Shown in pieces: positions 53,673 through 61,470 of a DNA stretch of 64,000 nt; the stretch's first letter is position 1, and the number at the start of each line of letters is the position of its first letter. The stretch covers positions 1 through 64,000 of the forward strand of contig JAWKMJ010000007.1 of the NCBI GenBank assembly GCA_041392305.1, read 5' to 3'. The stretch comes from JAGQYP01 sp041392305 (lineage in GTDB: Bacteria; Bacteroidota; Bacteroidia; Flavobacteriales_D; Crocinitomicaceae). Position numbers and translations under genes: made by a program. The notes below the pieces were generated by a model that did not search any database, was not told where the DNA came from, and worked only from the letters and a program-made list of their open reading frames with translations.

Positions 53673-55946
53673 ATGTTTAGTGTGTTGATTTCTAGGAGTT
53701 TTATATTGATTTTTATTTTGGTTTCGGGTCACTTGTTTGGTCAGAAAAATCAGCTCGAGGGAATTGTTCTTAATTCCGATGGAGAGACTTTGCCTTATGT
53801 GAATATCCAGATTCTTGGTTCAGAAAAAGGAATTCAATCCGATCATTTAGGAAAGTTTGCAATGCAGTTTACGGATTCGCTTGTCATTCTTCGAATTTCA
53901 TTTGTTGGCTATCAAACGATTGTAGATACGATTCAATTTAGAAAGGAGAAAAAAATCAATCGGACCTATCATTTACTCTCGGATGTTTTTGGACTCGAAC
54001 AGGTAGTAGTGACAGGGACTCGGAACGAAGAAAAGATAAGGGAATCAGTTGTTGGAATTGGCGTTACTGACAGTAAAACACTACAATTGGTCAATGCAAA
54101 CACAGTTTCGGAAGGATTGAATTTTCAGCCTGGATTAAGGACAGAAACTAATTGCCAAAATTGCGGTTATTCCCAAGTTCGAATGAATGGATTACCAGGC
54201 AAGTATTCGCAAATCTTAATAAACGGAAGACAATCTTTTTCTTCTTTGAATAGCATTTATGGATTGGAGCAAATCCCTGCTATTCTCTTGGATCGAATAG
54301 AAATTATTAAGGGAGGAGGTTCAGCTCTTTATGGGGCCAATGCCATGGGGGGAGTCATTAATTTGATCACTAAAGATCCCATTAACTCCGGAATTGAATT
54401 AGGTATAAATACAGGGTTGATCGGTTTTAAAACACCCGAAACCAATGCCAATTTTTTAGGTTCATTTGTAGCTAAGAACAACCGATTTGGATTGAGTTTC
54501 ATTGGTGGACATCATTTTAGAAAAGCTTTTGATGCCAATGGAGATGGTTTTTCTGAATTGCCTAAACTCAATAGTTTTTCAGGTGAATTAAAATCATACT
54601 TCAAGCCTAAAGAAAAACACCGACTAGATTTTGCGGTTAAAGGTTCCTATGAATATAGAAGAGGGGGAGATCAATTGCATTTGGAGCCGGAGTTGACCAA
54701 TATTGCGGAGGAATTAAAGTCTAAGGTTTTAGGAGGTGATATGGCTTATCAGTTTTACACCTCTAATCAGCAACACAAATTTGATTTTTATGTTTCGGGT
54801 CAGTACACGCACATGGACAATTATTATGGCTCTGGTTTCGATCCGGATGGGTATGGATTAACAACTGATTTTACGGGAATAGGAGGGATGAACTACACCT
54901 ATCTGCTGAACAAAATTGGAAAAGAGGGATCAGGGAAATTAGTTTTTGGATCGGAGTACCGCATGAATATTATCGATGACAATAAACCTGGATACAATGT
55001 TCAAGTACATCAGGAAATTCAAAATTTGGGTGTTTTTGGACAATTTGACTTGAAAATTCTGAATTGGCTAAAAGTAAATGTGGGAGTAAGATCGGATATC
55101 GACAACATCATTCAAAAACTGATCTTGAACCCAAGGGTGGGGATTTTATTCGATACCAAAGTAAATATTCAAATCAGAGCAAATTACTCGAGAGGGTATA
55201 TGGCCCCTCAGATCTTTTCGGATGAAATCCATGCTCAGTTGGTGTCGGGTGACTTTAGAAGAGTTGTTTTGGGAGGTAATTTGAAATACGAAACTTCAAA
55301 CACTGTAAATCTTGGGGTGAAGTATTTTAAGTCTATGAATCAACATGAATTTGTGCTTGGATTGGAGGGGTTTTATACCCAAATCAATAACCCTTTCGTA
55401 CTTGAGAATAAGGAAATTGATAGTCAACTGGTGCTTTTAAAAGTGAATGGAGATGAGTCATTTGTAGCCGGATTAAATCTGGAAATGAAATATGCTTTTA
55501 AACGGTTCTTCATGGCAGATTTAGCTTTTACTGCACAAATGAGTCAATTTAAAACGCCAATAGAGTGGACAACAGGTCAATATTTGACTTCCTTTTTAAA
55601 AACTCCAAATTATTATGGAAGTTTGATTCTTTCCTCGATGCCATTCAAAAGGTTTACTATTTCATCCTCTTTGAATGTAACGGGTTCGATGTGGGTTCCT
55701 CATTATGCTGGGTTTATTTCTACCGATCGACTGGAAAGAACACCTTGGTTCTTTGACTGGGGAATCAAATTTTCCTACGATTTAGACATCGGAAAGTACT
55801 GTTTGATCTTTGATTTGGGAATGCGCAACATCCTCAATAGCTATCAAAATGACTTTGATGAGGGAGCTTTAAGAGATGGAAGTTATATTTATGGTCCACA
55901 AAGACCCAGAACTTTGTATTTTGGGGTAAAATTTTCAACTTTTTAG
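53673..55946 (+). CDS. TonB-dependent outer-membrane receptor, probably for metal or metal chelate
   Basis: A 757-residue receptor: signal peptide (FILIFILVSGHLFGQ), a carboxypeptidase-regulatory-like domain (NQLEGIVLNSDGETLPYVN), a TonB-box region (EQVVVTGTRNEEKI), the plug with a C-x-x-C motif (TNCQNCGYSQVRMNGLPGKY) and GGGSALYGANAMGGVINLIT, and a barrel ending RTLYFGVKFSTF. It takes up a ligand across the outer membrane using TonB energy. Its position directly before a metal ABC transporter and divergent from mntR points to manganese, zinc or iron complexes. A repeat array fills its leader. Confidence 0.92.
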   Translation: MFSVLISRSFILIFILVSGHLFGQKNQLEGIVLNSDGETLPYVNIQILGSEKGIQSDHLGKFAMQFTDSLVILRISFVGYQTIVDTIQFRKEKKINRTYHLLSDVFGLEQVVVTGTRNEEKIRESVVGIGVTDSKTLQLVNANTVSEGLNFQPGLRTETNCQNCGYSQVRMNGLPGKYSQILINGRQSFSSLNSIYGLEQIPAILLDRIEIIKGGGSALYGANAMGGVINLITKDPINSGIELGINTGLIGFKTPETNANFLGSFVAKNNRFGLSFIGGHHFRKAFDANGDGFSELPKLNSFSGELKSYFKPKEKHRLDFAVKGSYEYRRGGDQLHLEPELTNIAEELKSKVLGGDMAYQFYTSNQQHKFDFYVSGQYTHMDNYYGSGFDPDGYGLTTDFTGIGGMNYTYLLNKIGKEGSGKLVFGSEYRMNIIDDNKPGYNVQVHQEIQNLGVFGQFDLKILNWLKVNVGVRSDIDNIIQKLILNPRVGILFDTKVNIQIRANYSRGYMAPQIFSDEIHAQLVSGDFRRVVLGGNLKYETSNTVNLGVKYFKSMNQHEFVLGLEGFYTQINNPFVLENKEIDSQLVLLKVNGDESFVAGLNLEMKYAFKRFFMADLAFTAQMSQFKTPIEWTTGQYLTSFLKTPNYYGSLILSSMPFKRFTISSSLNVTGSMWVPHYAGFISTDRLERTPWFFDWGIKFSYDLDIGKYCLIFDLGMRNILNSYQNDFDEGALRDGSYIYGPQRPRTLYFGVKFSTF

Positions 55947-55948
55947 AT

Positions 55949-56701
55949 ATGAGAAGAATACAACTACTACTGATTTTGATTTTTATTCTAAATGCGAATG
56001 AAGCTATTTCACAAATCTCGACAGACCGACCCGGAGCTTCTGATGCACCTACAACAGTTATGAAACATAGTTTTCAGATTGAACAAGGCTTTGACATGAA
56101 TTTTTATGGGGAAGATACGAGTCAGTTTCGCATGTTTGACCTGCCAACAGCCATAAGAGTGGGAGTCTTTGATTGGTTAGAAGTAAGATTGCAAAACAAC
56201 GTGATTTCACTTTACGACAAATACCATCAGCAAAATACCTTTGGAGTTGCTGATTTGCAGATTGGAGCGAAAATTCAATTATTTCGAAAAGAAGGTAAGA
56301 AAACTGATGTCGCATTTGTATCGATGTGGGGAATGCCTATCGGTACAGAAGGATTGACGACCAATAAATTTTCGACATTGAACAAAATCTCTGTTGGTCA
56401 TGCGGTGACAGATCGATTTTCAATTCTTTATAATGTGGCTTATGGCTATTATGGATATGGGAAAGGTCAATTGAATTATACCTTTTTACTTGGGTTTAAC
56501 ATAACTCCCAAACTTTTTGCTTTCATTGAAAATTTTGGAACGTTAGATGATTTTAGTGCATTTACAACCAATGCAGACTGTGGTTTTGCTTATCAAATAA
56601 CAGATTGGGTTCAGGTTGATATTTCTTATGGAACAGGATTGAATAATAAATACAATTATGCTCAACTTGGAGTGAGTTGGAATATTCATAAGAAGGATTA
56701 G
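55949..56701 (+). CDS. Outer-membrane barrel protein of the metal-uptake operon
   Basis: A 250-residue protein with signal peptide (MRRIQLLLILIFILNANEAI) and the start ISTDRPGASDAPTTVMKHS, characteristic of the 'transporter' barrel family with the STDRP motif (PF13557-like, MetA-pathway of phenol degradation). Strands alternate to the end (GLNNKYNYAQLGVSWNI). Substrate unknown; it starts 2 nt after the TonB receptor gene, so it probably helps the same metal uptake route at the outer membrane. Confidence 0.8.
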   Translation: MRRIQLLLILIFILNANEAISQISTDRPGASDAPTTVMKHSFQIEQGFDMNFYGEDTSQFRMFDLPTAIRVGVFDWLEVRLQNNVISLYDKYHQQNTFGVADLQIGAKIQLFRKEGKKTDVAFVSMWGMPIGTEGLTTNKFSTLNKISVGHAVTDRFSILYNVAYGYYGYGKGQLNYTFLLGFNITPKLFAFIENFGTLDDFSAFTTNADCGFAYQITDWVQVDISYGTGLNNKYNYAQLGVSWNIHKKD

Positions 56702-56752
56702 CAATTATCAATTAACAATTAACAATTAACAATTAACAATAAACAATTTAGG
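56702..56752. repeat. Heptad repeats of AATTAAC type
   Basis: AATTAAC repeats about four times (CAATTAACAATTAACAATTA and continuing), with degenerate ends. It lies between two genes of the metal operon. A related AATGAAC array occurs at 59755-59803. Confidence 0.85.
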
Positions 56753-56758
56753 ATTAGG

Positions 56759-57691
56759 GTGGGGAGGTTTAAATCTGGAATATCATTTTACTCATTGCTC
56801 TTGCTCTTGCTCTTGCTCCAATCCTGTCGTTTGGAGAAAAAGGCACCTGGAGAAAAGCTTTTGATTGTTTGTACTACAGGAATGTTGGGAGATGTGGTGG
56901 AGAATATTTGTGGGGAATATGCTGAAGTGAAGGTGATTATGGGACCAGGGGTTGACCCACACTTGTATAAGCCGAATCCCGCGGATATTCGGTTGTTGCA
57001 AAATTCGGATGTGATTGTGCACAATGGCTTGCATTTAGAAGGGAAGATGGGAGAAATCTTTGAAAAATTGGATGGCGAAAAAATTGTGATTCGATGGAGT
57101 GATGGCATTCCAGAAAATCAATTGCTTCATGCCACAGAGGACGAGAATAGTCATGATCCACATATTTGGTTTGATTCGGATTTATTCATGCAAGGCGCTC
57201 GATATTTTACCAAAAGAATGGGTGAAAGTGATACCGTTAATGCTCAGCATTTTAAAAAGAATTTAGAATTGTATTTGATAAAGGTGAATGCACTTGAAGA
57301 GAAAGTTAGTAAGATGATTGACCAAATTCCGCCTGAGAAGAGGGTGTTAATTACCTCACATGATGCATTTTCTTATTTCGGTAGAAAATATGGTTTCCGT
57401 GTAAGAGGATTACAGGGGATTTCGACTGTTGCGGAATTTGGGGTGAAAGACAAAGTGGAATTGGTGAACTATATAACGAAAAATCAAGTTCCGGCTTTGT
57501 TTGTGGAGTCTTCCGTTTCTTCACGTTCGTTAGAATCTGTCATTGAAGCCTGTCACAAAAAGGGACACAAGATAAAAATTGGAGGAACCTTACTTTCGGA
57601 TACCATGGATGAAAAGGGAAAGCTAGGAGGGACCTATTTGGGAATGATCGAGTACAATATTCAAACCATTTTAGAAGGAATCAATGAATGA
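56759..57691 (+). CDS. Metal ABC transporter substrate-binding lipoprotein (ZnuA/TroA/MntC type)
   Basis: A 310-residue lipoprotein of cluster A-I that binds Mn or Zn in the periplasm: GPGVDPHLYKPNPADIRLLQ, VIVHNGLHLEGKM, DPHIWFDSDLFMQ, ITSHDAFSYFGRKYG and FVESSVSSRSLE carry the conserved His, Asp and Glu ligands. The start is GTG (56759). The signal peptide hydrophobic core is eight leucines (SLLLLLLLLQSC) made from four TTGCTC hexamers of the dispersed repeat family. It overlaps the ATPase gene by 8 nt. Confidence 0.92.
   Translation: MGRFKSGISFYSLLLLLLLLQSCRLEKKAPGEKLLIVCTTGMLGDVVENICGEYAEVKVIMGPGVDPHLYKPNPADIRLLQNSDVIVHNGLHLEGKMGEIFEKLDGEKIVIRWSDGIPENQLLHATEDENSHDPHIWFDSDLFMQGARYFTKRMGESDTVNAQHFKKNLELYLIKVNALEEKVSKMIDQIPPEKRVLITSHDAFSYFGRKYGFRVRGLQGISTVAEFGVKDKVELVNYITKNQVPALFVESSVSSRSLESVIEACHKKGHKIKIGGTLLSDTMDEKGKLGGTYLGMIEYNIQTILEGINE
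56795..56818. repeat. (TTGCTC)4 hexamer repeat encoding a signal-peptide core
   Basis: Four perfect TTGCTC units in frame, the reverse complement of the GAGCAA motif. Each unit adds two leucines to the lipoprotein signal peptide. Confidence 0.9.
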
Positions 57692-58478
57692 GCAAATTAG
57701 CATAGATGTACACAATATAACGGTTTCCTATACCGGTGCTCCTGTTTTATGGGACGTTGACTTTGAATTGCCTTCGGGTATTTTAGCCGGAATTATTGGA
57801 CCAAATGGATCAGGGAAAACCACGCTCTTGAAAACTATCATGGATATTGTCAAACCAGACTCTGGAAACGTGAAAGTCTTTGGTTCTCCCATCGATAAAG
57901 TGAGATCAAGAATTGCTTATGTTCCACAAAGAGAATCGGTAGACTGGCAATTTCCCATTAGTGTGATGGAAGTGGTATTAATGGGCCGGTATTCCGGAAA
58001 AGGCTTGTTCCGAAAAACGACTAAAGCCGATAAAGAAATTGCCGCAGAAGCATTGGAAAGTGTAGGGATGCTCAAATTCAAGAATCGACAAATTTCGGAG
58101 CTTTCAGGCGGACAGCAACAAAGAGTTTTTATAGCTAGAGCTTTGGCTCAGAAAGCAGATTTATATTTCATGGACGAACCTTTTGCGGGAGTGGACATGG
58201 CTACGGAAAAAACGATACTGGAAGTGCTCCTAAAATTGAAAGAAGACGGAAAAACTGTTTTAATCGTCCACCATGATTTAAGGACGGTAAGAGAATATTT
58301 CGACTACACCATCTTACTTAATACCAGACTGGTGGCTTTTGGGAAAACGGCAGATGTGTTAACAGGTGAAAATCTGGATAAAGCATACGGAGCAAGACTT
58401 ACTTTACTTGAAGAAATTGGAAAAGAAATCAAGAAGAAAGACTTCCCAATTAGAGAAAAAGACTTTGATGACAAGTGA
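57684..58478 (+). CDS. Metal ABC transporter ATP-binding protein
   Basis: A 264-residue ATPase of the Mn/Zn uptake family: Walker A GPNGSGKTT (residues 39-47), Q-loop AYVPQRESVDWQFP typical of this family, signature ELSGGQQQRVFIARAL, Walker B DLYFMDEPFAG and H-loop VHHDLRTV. It energises import by the two permeases that follow. Both ends overlap neighbouring genes (8 nt with the binding protein, 4 nt with the permease), so it is in a tightly coupled operon. Confidence 0.96.
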   Translation: MNEQISIDVHNITVSYTGAPVLWDVDFELPSGILAGIIGPNGSGKTTLLKTIMDIVKPDSGNVKVFGSPIDKVRSRIAYVPQRESVDWQFPISVMEVVLMGRYSGKGLFRKTTKADKEIAAEALESVGMLKFKNRQISELSGGQQQRVFIARALAQKADLYFMDEPFAGVDMATEKTILEVLLKLKEDGKTVLIVHHDLRTVREYFDYTILLNTRLVAFGKTADVLTGENLDKAYGARLTLLEEIGKEIKKKDFPIREKDFDDK

Positions 58479-59752
58479 GTAGCTTAATCGATTTCATATC
58501 ATTTAAAGATGCAGGTGTATTTACCATTTTGATTGGAGCCATCACGGTTTCCATCTCATCAGCCTTGATCGGAACTTTCACATTTCTGCGTAAAAAGGCT
58601 TTGGTAGGGGATGCGGTATCCCACTCCGTTTTACCTGGAATTTGCTTGGCTTTTCTTATTTCGGGAGAAAAAGACCCTGTTTTGATGGTGTTGGGAGCAT
58701 TTCTTTCAGGTTGGATTTCCGTGTTTTTTATTGATTTTATCGTGAGTCGATCCAAGATTAAAGCAGATTCGGCCATTTCCATCACCTTGTCATTCTTCTT
58801 TGCCTTGGGAGCAGTGATGTTGTCCTACATTCAGAATTCAGGAAATGCCAATCAATCTGGAATCAATCACTTTTTATTTGGGAAGGCAGCGGCGATTACA
58901 GATGCAGATTTTAGAGTGTTTTTATATGTTTTTGGGATCATTTTACTTTTTACTCTGATCTACTTCAAAAAGTTTGTAACTGTTTGTTTCAATGAAGATT
59001 ACGCAAAATCTATTGGCTGGAATGTGAAATGGATTGATTTTGTGATGTCTTCACTTACGGTTTTGGTTATTGCGAGTGGTATTCAGACCGTCGGAGTCGT
59101 TTTGATGGCAGCCTTACTGATTACCCCTCCAGGTGCAGCGGCATTTTGGACTCATAATATCAAAAAAATGATTGTTTTGGGCTTGGTGATTTCGGTGCTT
59201 TCATCGTTCATGGGAACTTATGTGTCTTATATCAGACCTAACATGCCAACTGGACCCTGGATTGTATTTTTCCTCTCACTGGTAGCCATATTTTCTGTTT
59301 TATTCTCGCCAAAAGGGATTCTCAAAAGATTCTGGAATAATCGAAAAAACAAGAGAAAAATCAGAAATGAAAACTTGTTGAAAACGGCATATAAACTCAC
59401 TTTCGAAAAGAAATTAAACACCTTTACACGGAAAGATATCATTACCAGAAGAGACTACGAAACCAGTTCCATGGAGAAAGGGTTAAATGTTCTCAAAACT
59501 AGAGGTCTAATACAAGAAACGAATGAAGGGCTGCAGCTGACCCAACAAGGAATTGAAGAATCCAAAAGAATAGTGCGTTTGCACAGATTATGGGAATTGT
59601 ATCTGACTAACAAAATGAATTTTAAATCCGATCACATCCACGGAATGGCGGAAACGATTGAACACATTATTACACCGGAAATTGAGGCGAAATTGATTGC
59701 GGAATTAGACTTTCCAGAGAAAGATCCGCATGATAGTATTATTCCGAGTTAA
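58475..59752 (+). CDS. Metal ABC transporter permease fused to a DtxR-like domain
   Basis: A 425-residue fusion. Residues 1-290 are a ZnuB/TroC-type permease with about eight membrane helices (ALIGTFTFLRKKALVGDAVS, SVLPGICLAFLI, LMAALLITPPGAAAFW). Residues from about 310 form a cytoplasmic DtxR/MntR-like module: winged helix (FTRKDIITRRDYETSSMEKG, GLQLTQQGIEESKRIVRLHR) plus metal-binding segment (DHIHGMAETIEHIITPE, DPHDSIIPS), which matches mntR of this same locus. The start is GTG (58475). The fused sensor may gate transport by metal level. Confidence 0.9.
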   Translation: MSSLIDFISFKDAGVFTILIGAITVSISSALIGTFTFLRKKALVGDAVSHSVLPGICLAFLISGEKDPVLMVLGAFLSGWISVFFIDFIVSRSKIKADSAISITLSFFFALGAVMLSYIQNSGNANQSGINHFLFGKAAAITDADFRVFLYVFGIILLFTLIYFKKFVTVCFNEDYAKSIGWNVKWIDFVMSSLTVLVIASGIQTVGVVLMAALLITPPGAAAFWTHNIKKMIVLGLVISVLSSFMGTYVSYIRPNMPTGPWIVFFLSLVAIFSVLFSPKGILKRFWNNRKNKRKIRNENLLKTAYKLTFEKKLNTFTRKDIITRRDYETSSMEKGLNVLKTRGLIQETNEGLQLTQQGIEESKRIVRLHRLWELYLTNKMNFKSDHIHGMAETIEHIITPEIEAKLIAELDFPEKDPHDSIIPS

Positions 59753-59754
59753 TT

Positions 59755-59803
59755 AACAATGAAAAATGAAAAATGAACAATGAACAATGAACAATGAATA
59801 ATT
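59755..59803. repeat. AATGAAC/AATGAAA heptad repeats
   Basis: Seven-base steps such as AATGAAAAATGAACAATGAA recur through the 69-nt spacer between the two permease genes. The spacer is the only large gap inside the transporter genes. Confidence 0.8.
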
Positions 59804-59821
59804 TGAGTTAGGACCTGAAGA

Positions 59822-60706
59822 ATGAACGAATGGATTTTTGACATATCGACCATCATTACGGCAAGTACGGTGGCTTGTACTTCGGCTATTTTGGGTTCTT
59901 TTTTGGTTTTGCGTAAGAAGGCGATGGTGGGGGATGCTATTTCCCATTCGGTTTTGCCTGGGATTGTGCTGGCCTACATGGTTTCTCAGAGCAGGGCTTC
60001 TTGGGTCATGCTGATTGGAGCGGCCATTTTTGGTGTTTTAACCAATGTCTTAATTGAGTTTCTAAATAAAAAGGCCAAAATGACTGCGGATGCATCAATA
60101 GGTATCACTTTTACTTGGTTGTTTGCGATTGGAGTTATTTTATTGGCTTATTTCACCGCTGGAGGGATTGATTTGGATCAGGAATGTGTTCTTTTTGGTG
60201 AGATTTCCATGATCAATTTGGATAAAATCGTTGTGGATGGAAATTTGTATTTAGGTCCGACAGCCTTTTGGTTTATTTTTCCTGTTTTCATTCTTGTTCT
60301 ACTATTTACCACTTTTGGATTTAAAGGATTGAAAATCACAAGTTTTAACGAGGACTATGCGGCATCGCTTGGTATTAAAAATGGATTCTGGAATTATAGT
60401 TTGATGGCTTTGGTTTCACTTTCAACGGTCATGTCTTTTGAATCTGTCGGAGCCATCTTAGTCGTTGGATTACTTGTTATACCACCGGCATCTGCCTATC
60501 TGCTTACAAAGAAGCTAAAAGTGATGATTTTTTTAGGATGTTTATTCGGAATTATGTCTTCTGTGATCGGCTATTTTATTGCCAAGCATTATAATTTATC
60601 GATATCTGGATGTATCGTCTGTGTGGCTGGTTTGATTTTCTTAGTAAATTTGGTTTACAGCATAATTCAGAGCAAATCAAAAAGAAATACCTCCATACAG
60701 CAATAA
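59822..60706 (+). CDS. Second metal ABC transporter permease
   Basis: A 294-residue ZnuB/TroD-type permease with the same core as its partner (SAILGSFLVLRKKAMVGDAI, SHSVLPGIVLAYMV, AILVVGLLVIPPASAYLLTK), but without the DtxR-like extension. Two different permeases in one operon are known for Tro/Sit-type manganese or iron transporters, where they form a heterodimer. It is separated from the first by a repeat-filled gap of 69 nt. The VanX-like gene overlaps its 3' end. Confidence 0.93.
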   Translation: MNEWIFDISTIITASTVACTSAILGSFLVLRKKAMVGDAISHSVLPGIVLAYMVSQSRASWVMLIGAAIFGVLTNVLIEFLNKKAKMTADASIGITFTWLFAIGVILLAYFTAGGIDLDQECVLFGEISMINLDKIVVDGNLYLGPTAFWFIFPVFILVLLFTTFGFKGLKITSFNEDYAASLGIKNGFWNYSLMALVSLSTVMSFESVGAILVVGLLVIPPASAYLLTKKLKVMIFLGCLFGIMSSVIGYFIAKHYNLSISGCIVCVAGLIFLVNLVYSIIQSKSKRNTSIQQ

Positions 60707-61470
60707 TCACGATCTACGGATTGATTTTATTTTCCTGTTCCCAAAACGAAAAGGAAGATAAACCAGAGCAGAAAGAAACTCCTGTAGAAAAAATAGATAG
60801 GGATTCAATACTACAGGATGATGTGGTTGAAGAAAATTTAGATTCTATTGATTGTATTGATACACTAGAGTTAAAGATTTTAGAATATGGTTTGGTCGAT
60901 ATTCAATCCCTGGATTCTACTATTTTGGTCGATTTGAAATACGCCTCTGAGGATAATTTCTTGGGTATCAATCTATATGGAAATCTGAAAAGAGCTTATT
61001 TGCAACCCGATGTAGCTCAGCGACTTGTAAAAGCTCAGTTAAAGCTAAAGTCTATAGACTCAACAAAGACCTTATTAGTTTATGATGGTGTCCGACCCAG
61101 AAGTGTTCAGTGGAAAATGTGGAACACGTTAGATACTTTACCTCCTCGACAAAGAGGGATGTTTGTTTCCAATCCCCGAAATGGAAGTTTACATAATTTT
61201 GGAGCAGCCGTAGATTTAACAATTGCCGAATTAGATGGAACACCCTTAGATATGGGAGCAGGTTATGACGATATTCGGAAAATTGCTTATCCTTCTCTTG
61301 AAAAAGCGTATTTGGATTCAGGCATGCTGACTAAAGAGCACATTGCCAATAGGAATTTGTTGAGACAAGCCATGCGGGCAGGAGGTTTTTGGGGAATTCA
61401 ATCGGAATGGTGGCATTTTAATTCGTGTAAGAGAGATAGTGCTTGGGCAAAATATAAAATTGTAGAATGA
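60610..61470 (+). CDS. VanX/DdpX-type D-alanyl-D-alanine dipeptidase, probable lipoprotein
   Basis: A zinc metallopeptidase (M15D) that cleaves D-Ala-D-Ala: SLHNFGAAVDLTIAELDG carries the His and Asp ligands (SxHxxGxAxD), and IQSEWWHFNSC provides the catalytic Glu and third His. The 286-residue ORF starts inside the permease (97-nt overlap). A typical lipoprotein signal, IKKKYLHTAIITIYGLILFS plus the lipobox Cys, begins at about residue 23, so a start nearer 60676 (only ATC there) is possible. Role: peptidoglycan dipeptide turnover. Start uncertain. Confidence 0.82.
   Translation: MYRLCGWFDFLSKFGLQHNSEQIKKKYLHTAIITIYGLILFSCSQNEKEDKPEQKETPVEKIDRDSILQDDVVEENLDSIDCIDTLELKILEYGLVDIQSLDSTILVDLKYASEDNFLGINLYGNLKRAYLQPDVAQRLVKAQLKLKSIDSTKTLLVYDGVRPRSVQWKMWNTLDTLPPRQRGMFVSNPRNGSLHNFGAAVDLTIAELDGTPLDMGAGYDDIRKIAYPSLEKAYLDSGMLTKEHIANRNLLRQAMRAGGFWGIQSEWWHFNSCKRDSAWAKYKIVE

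Noticed and set aside
53493..53732. Minus-strand ORF with leucine/serine-rich product
   Set aside because: It is the antisense reading of the 19-nt tandem array; its composition is purely repeat-driven.
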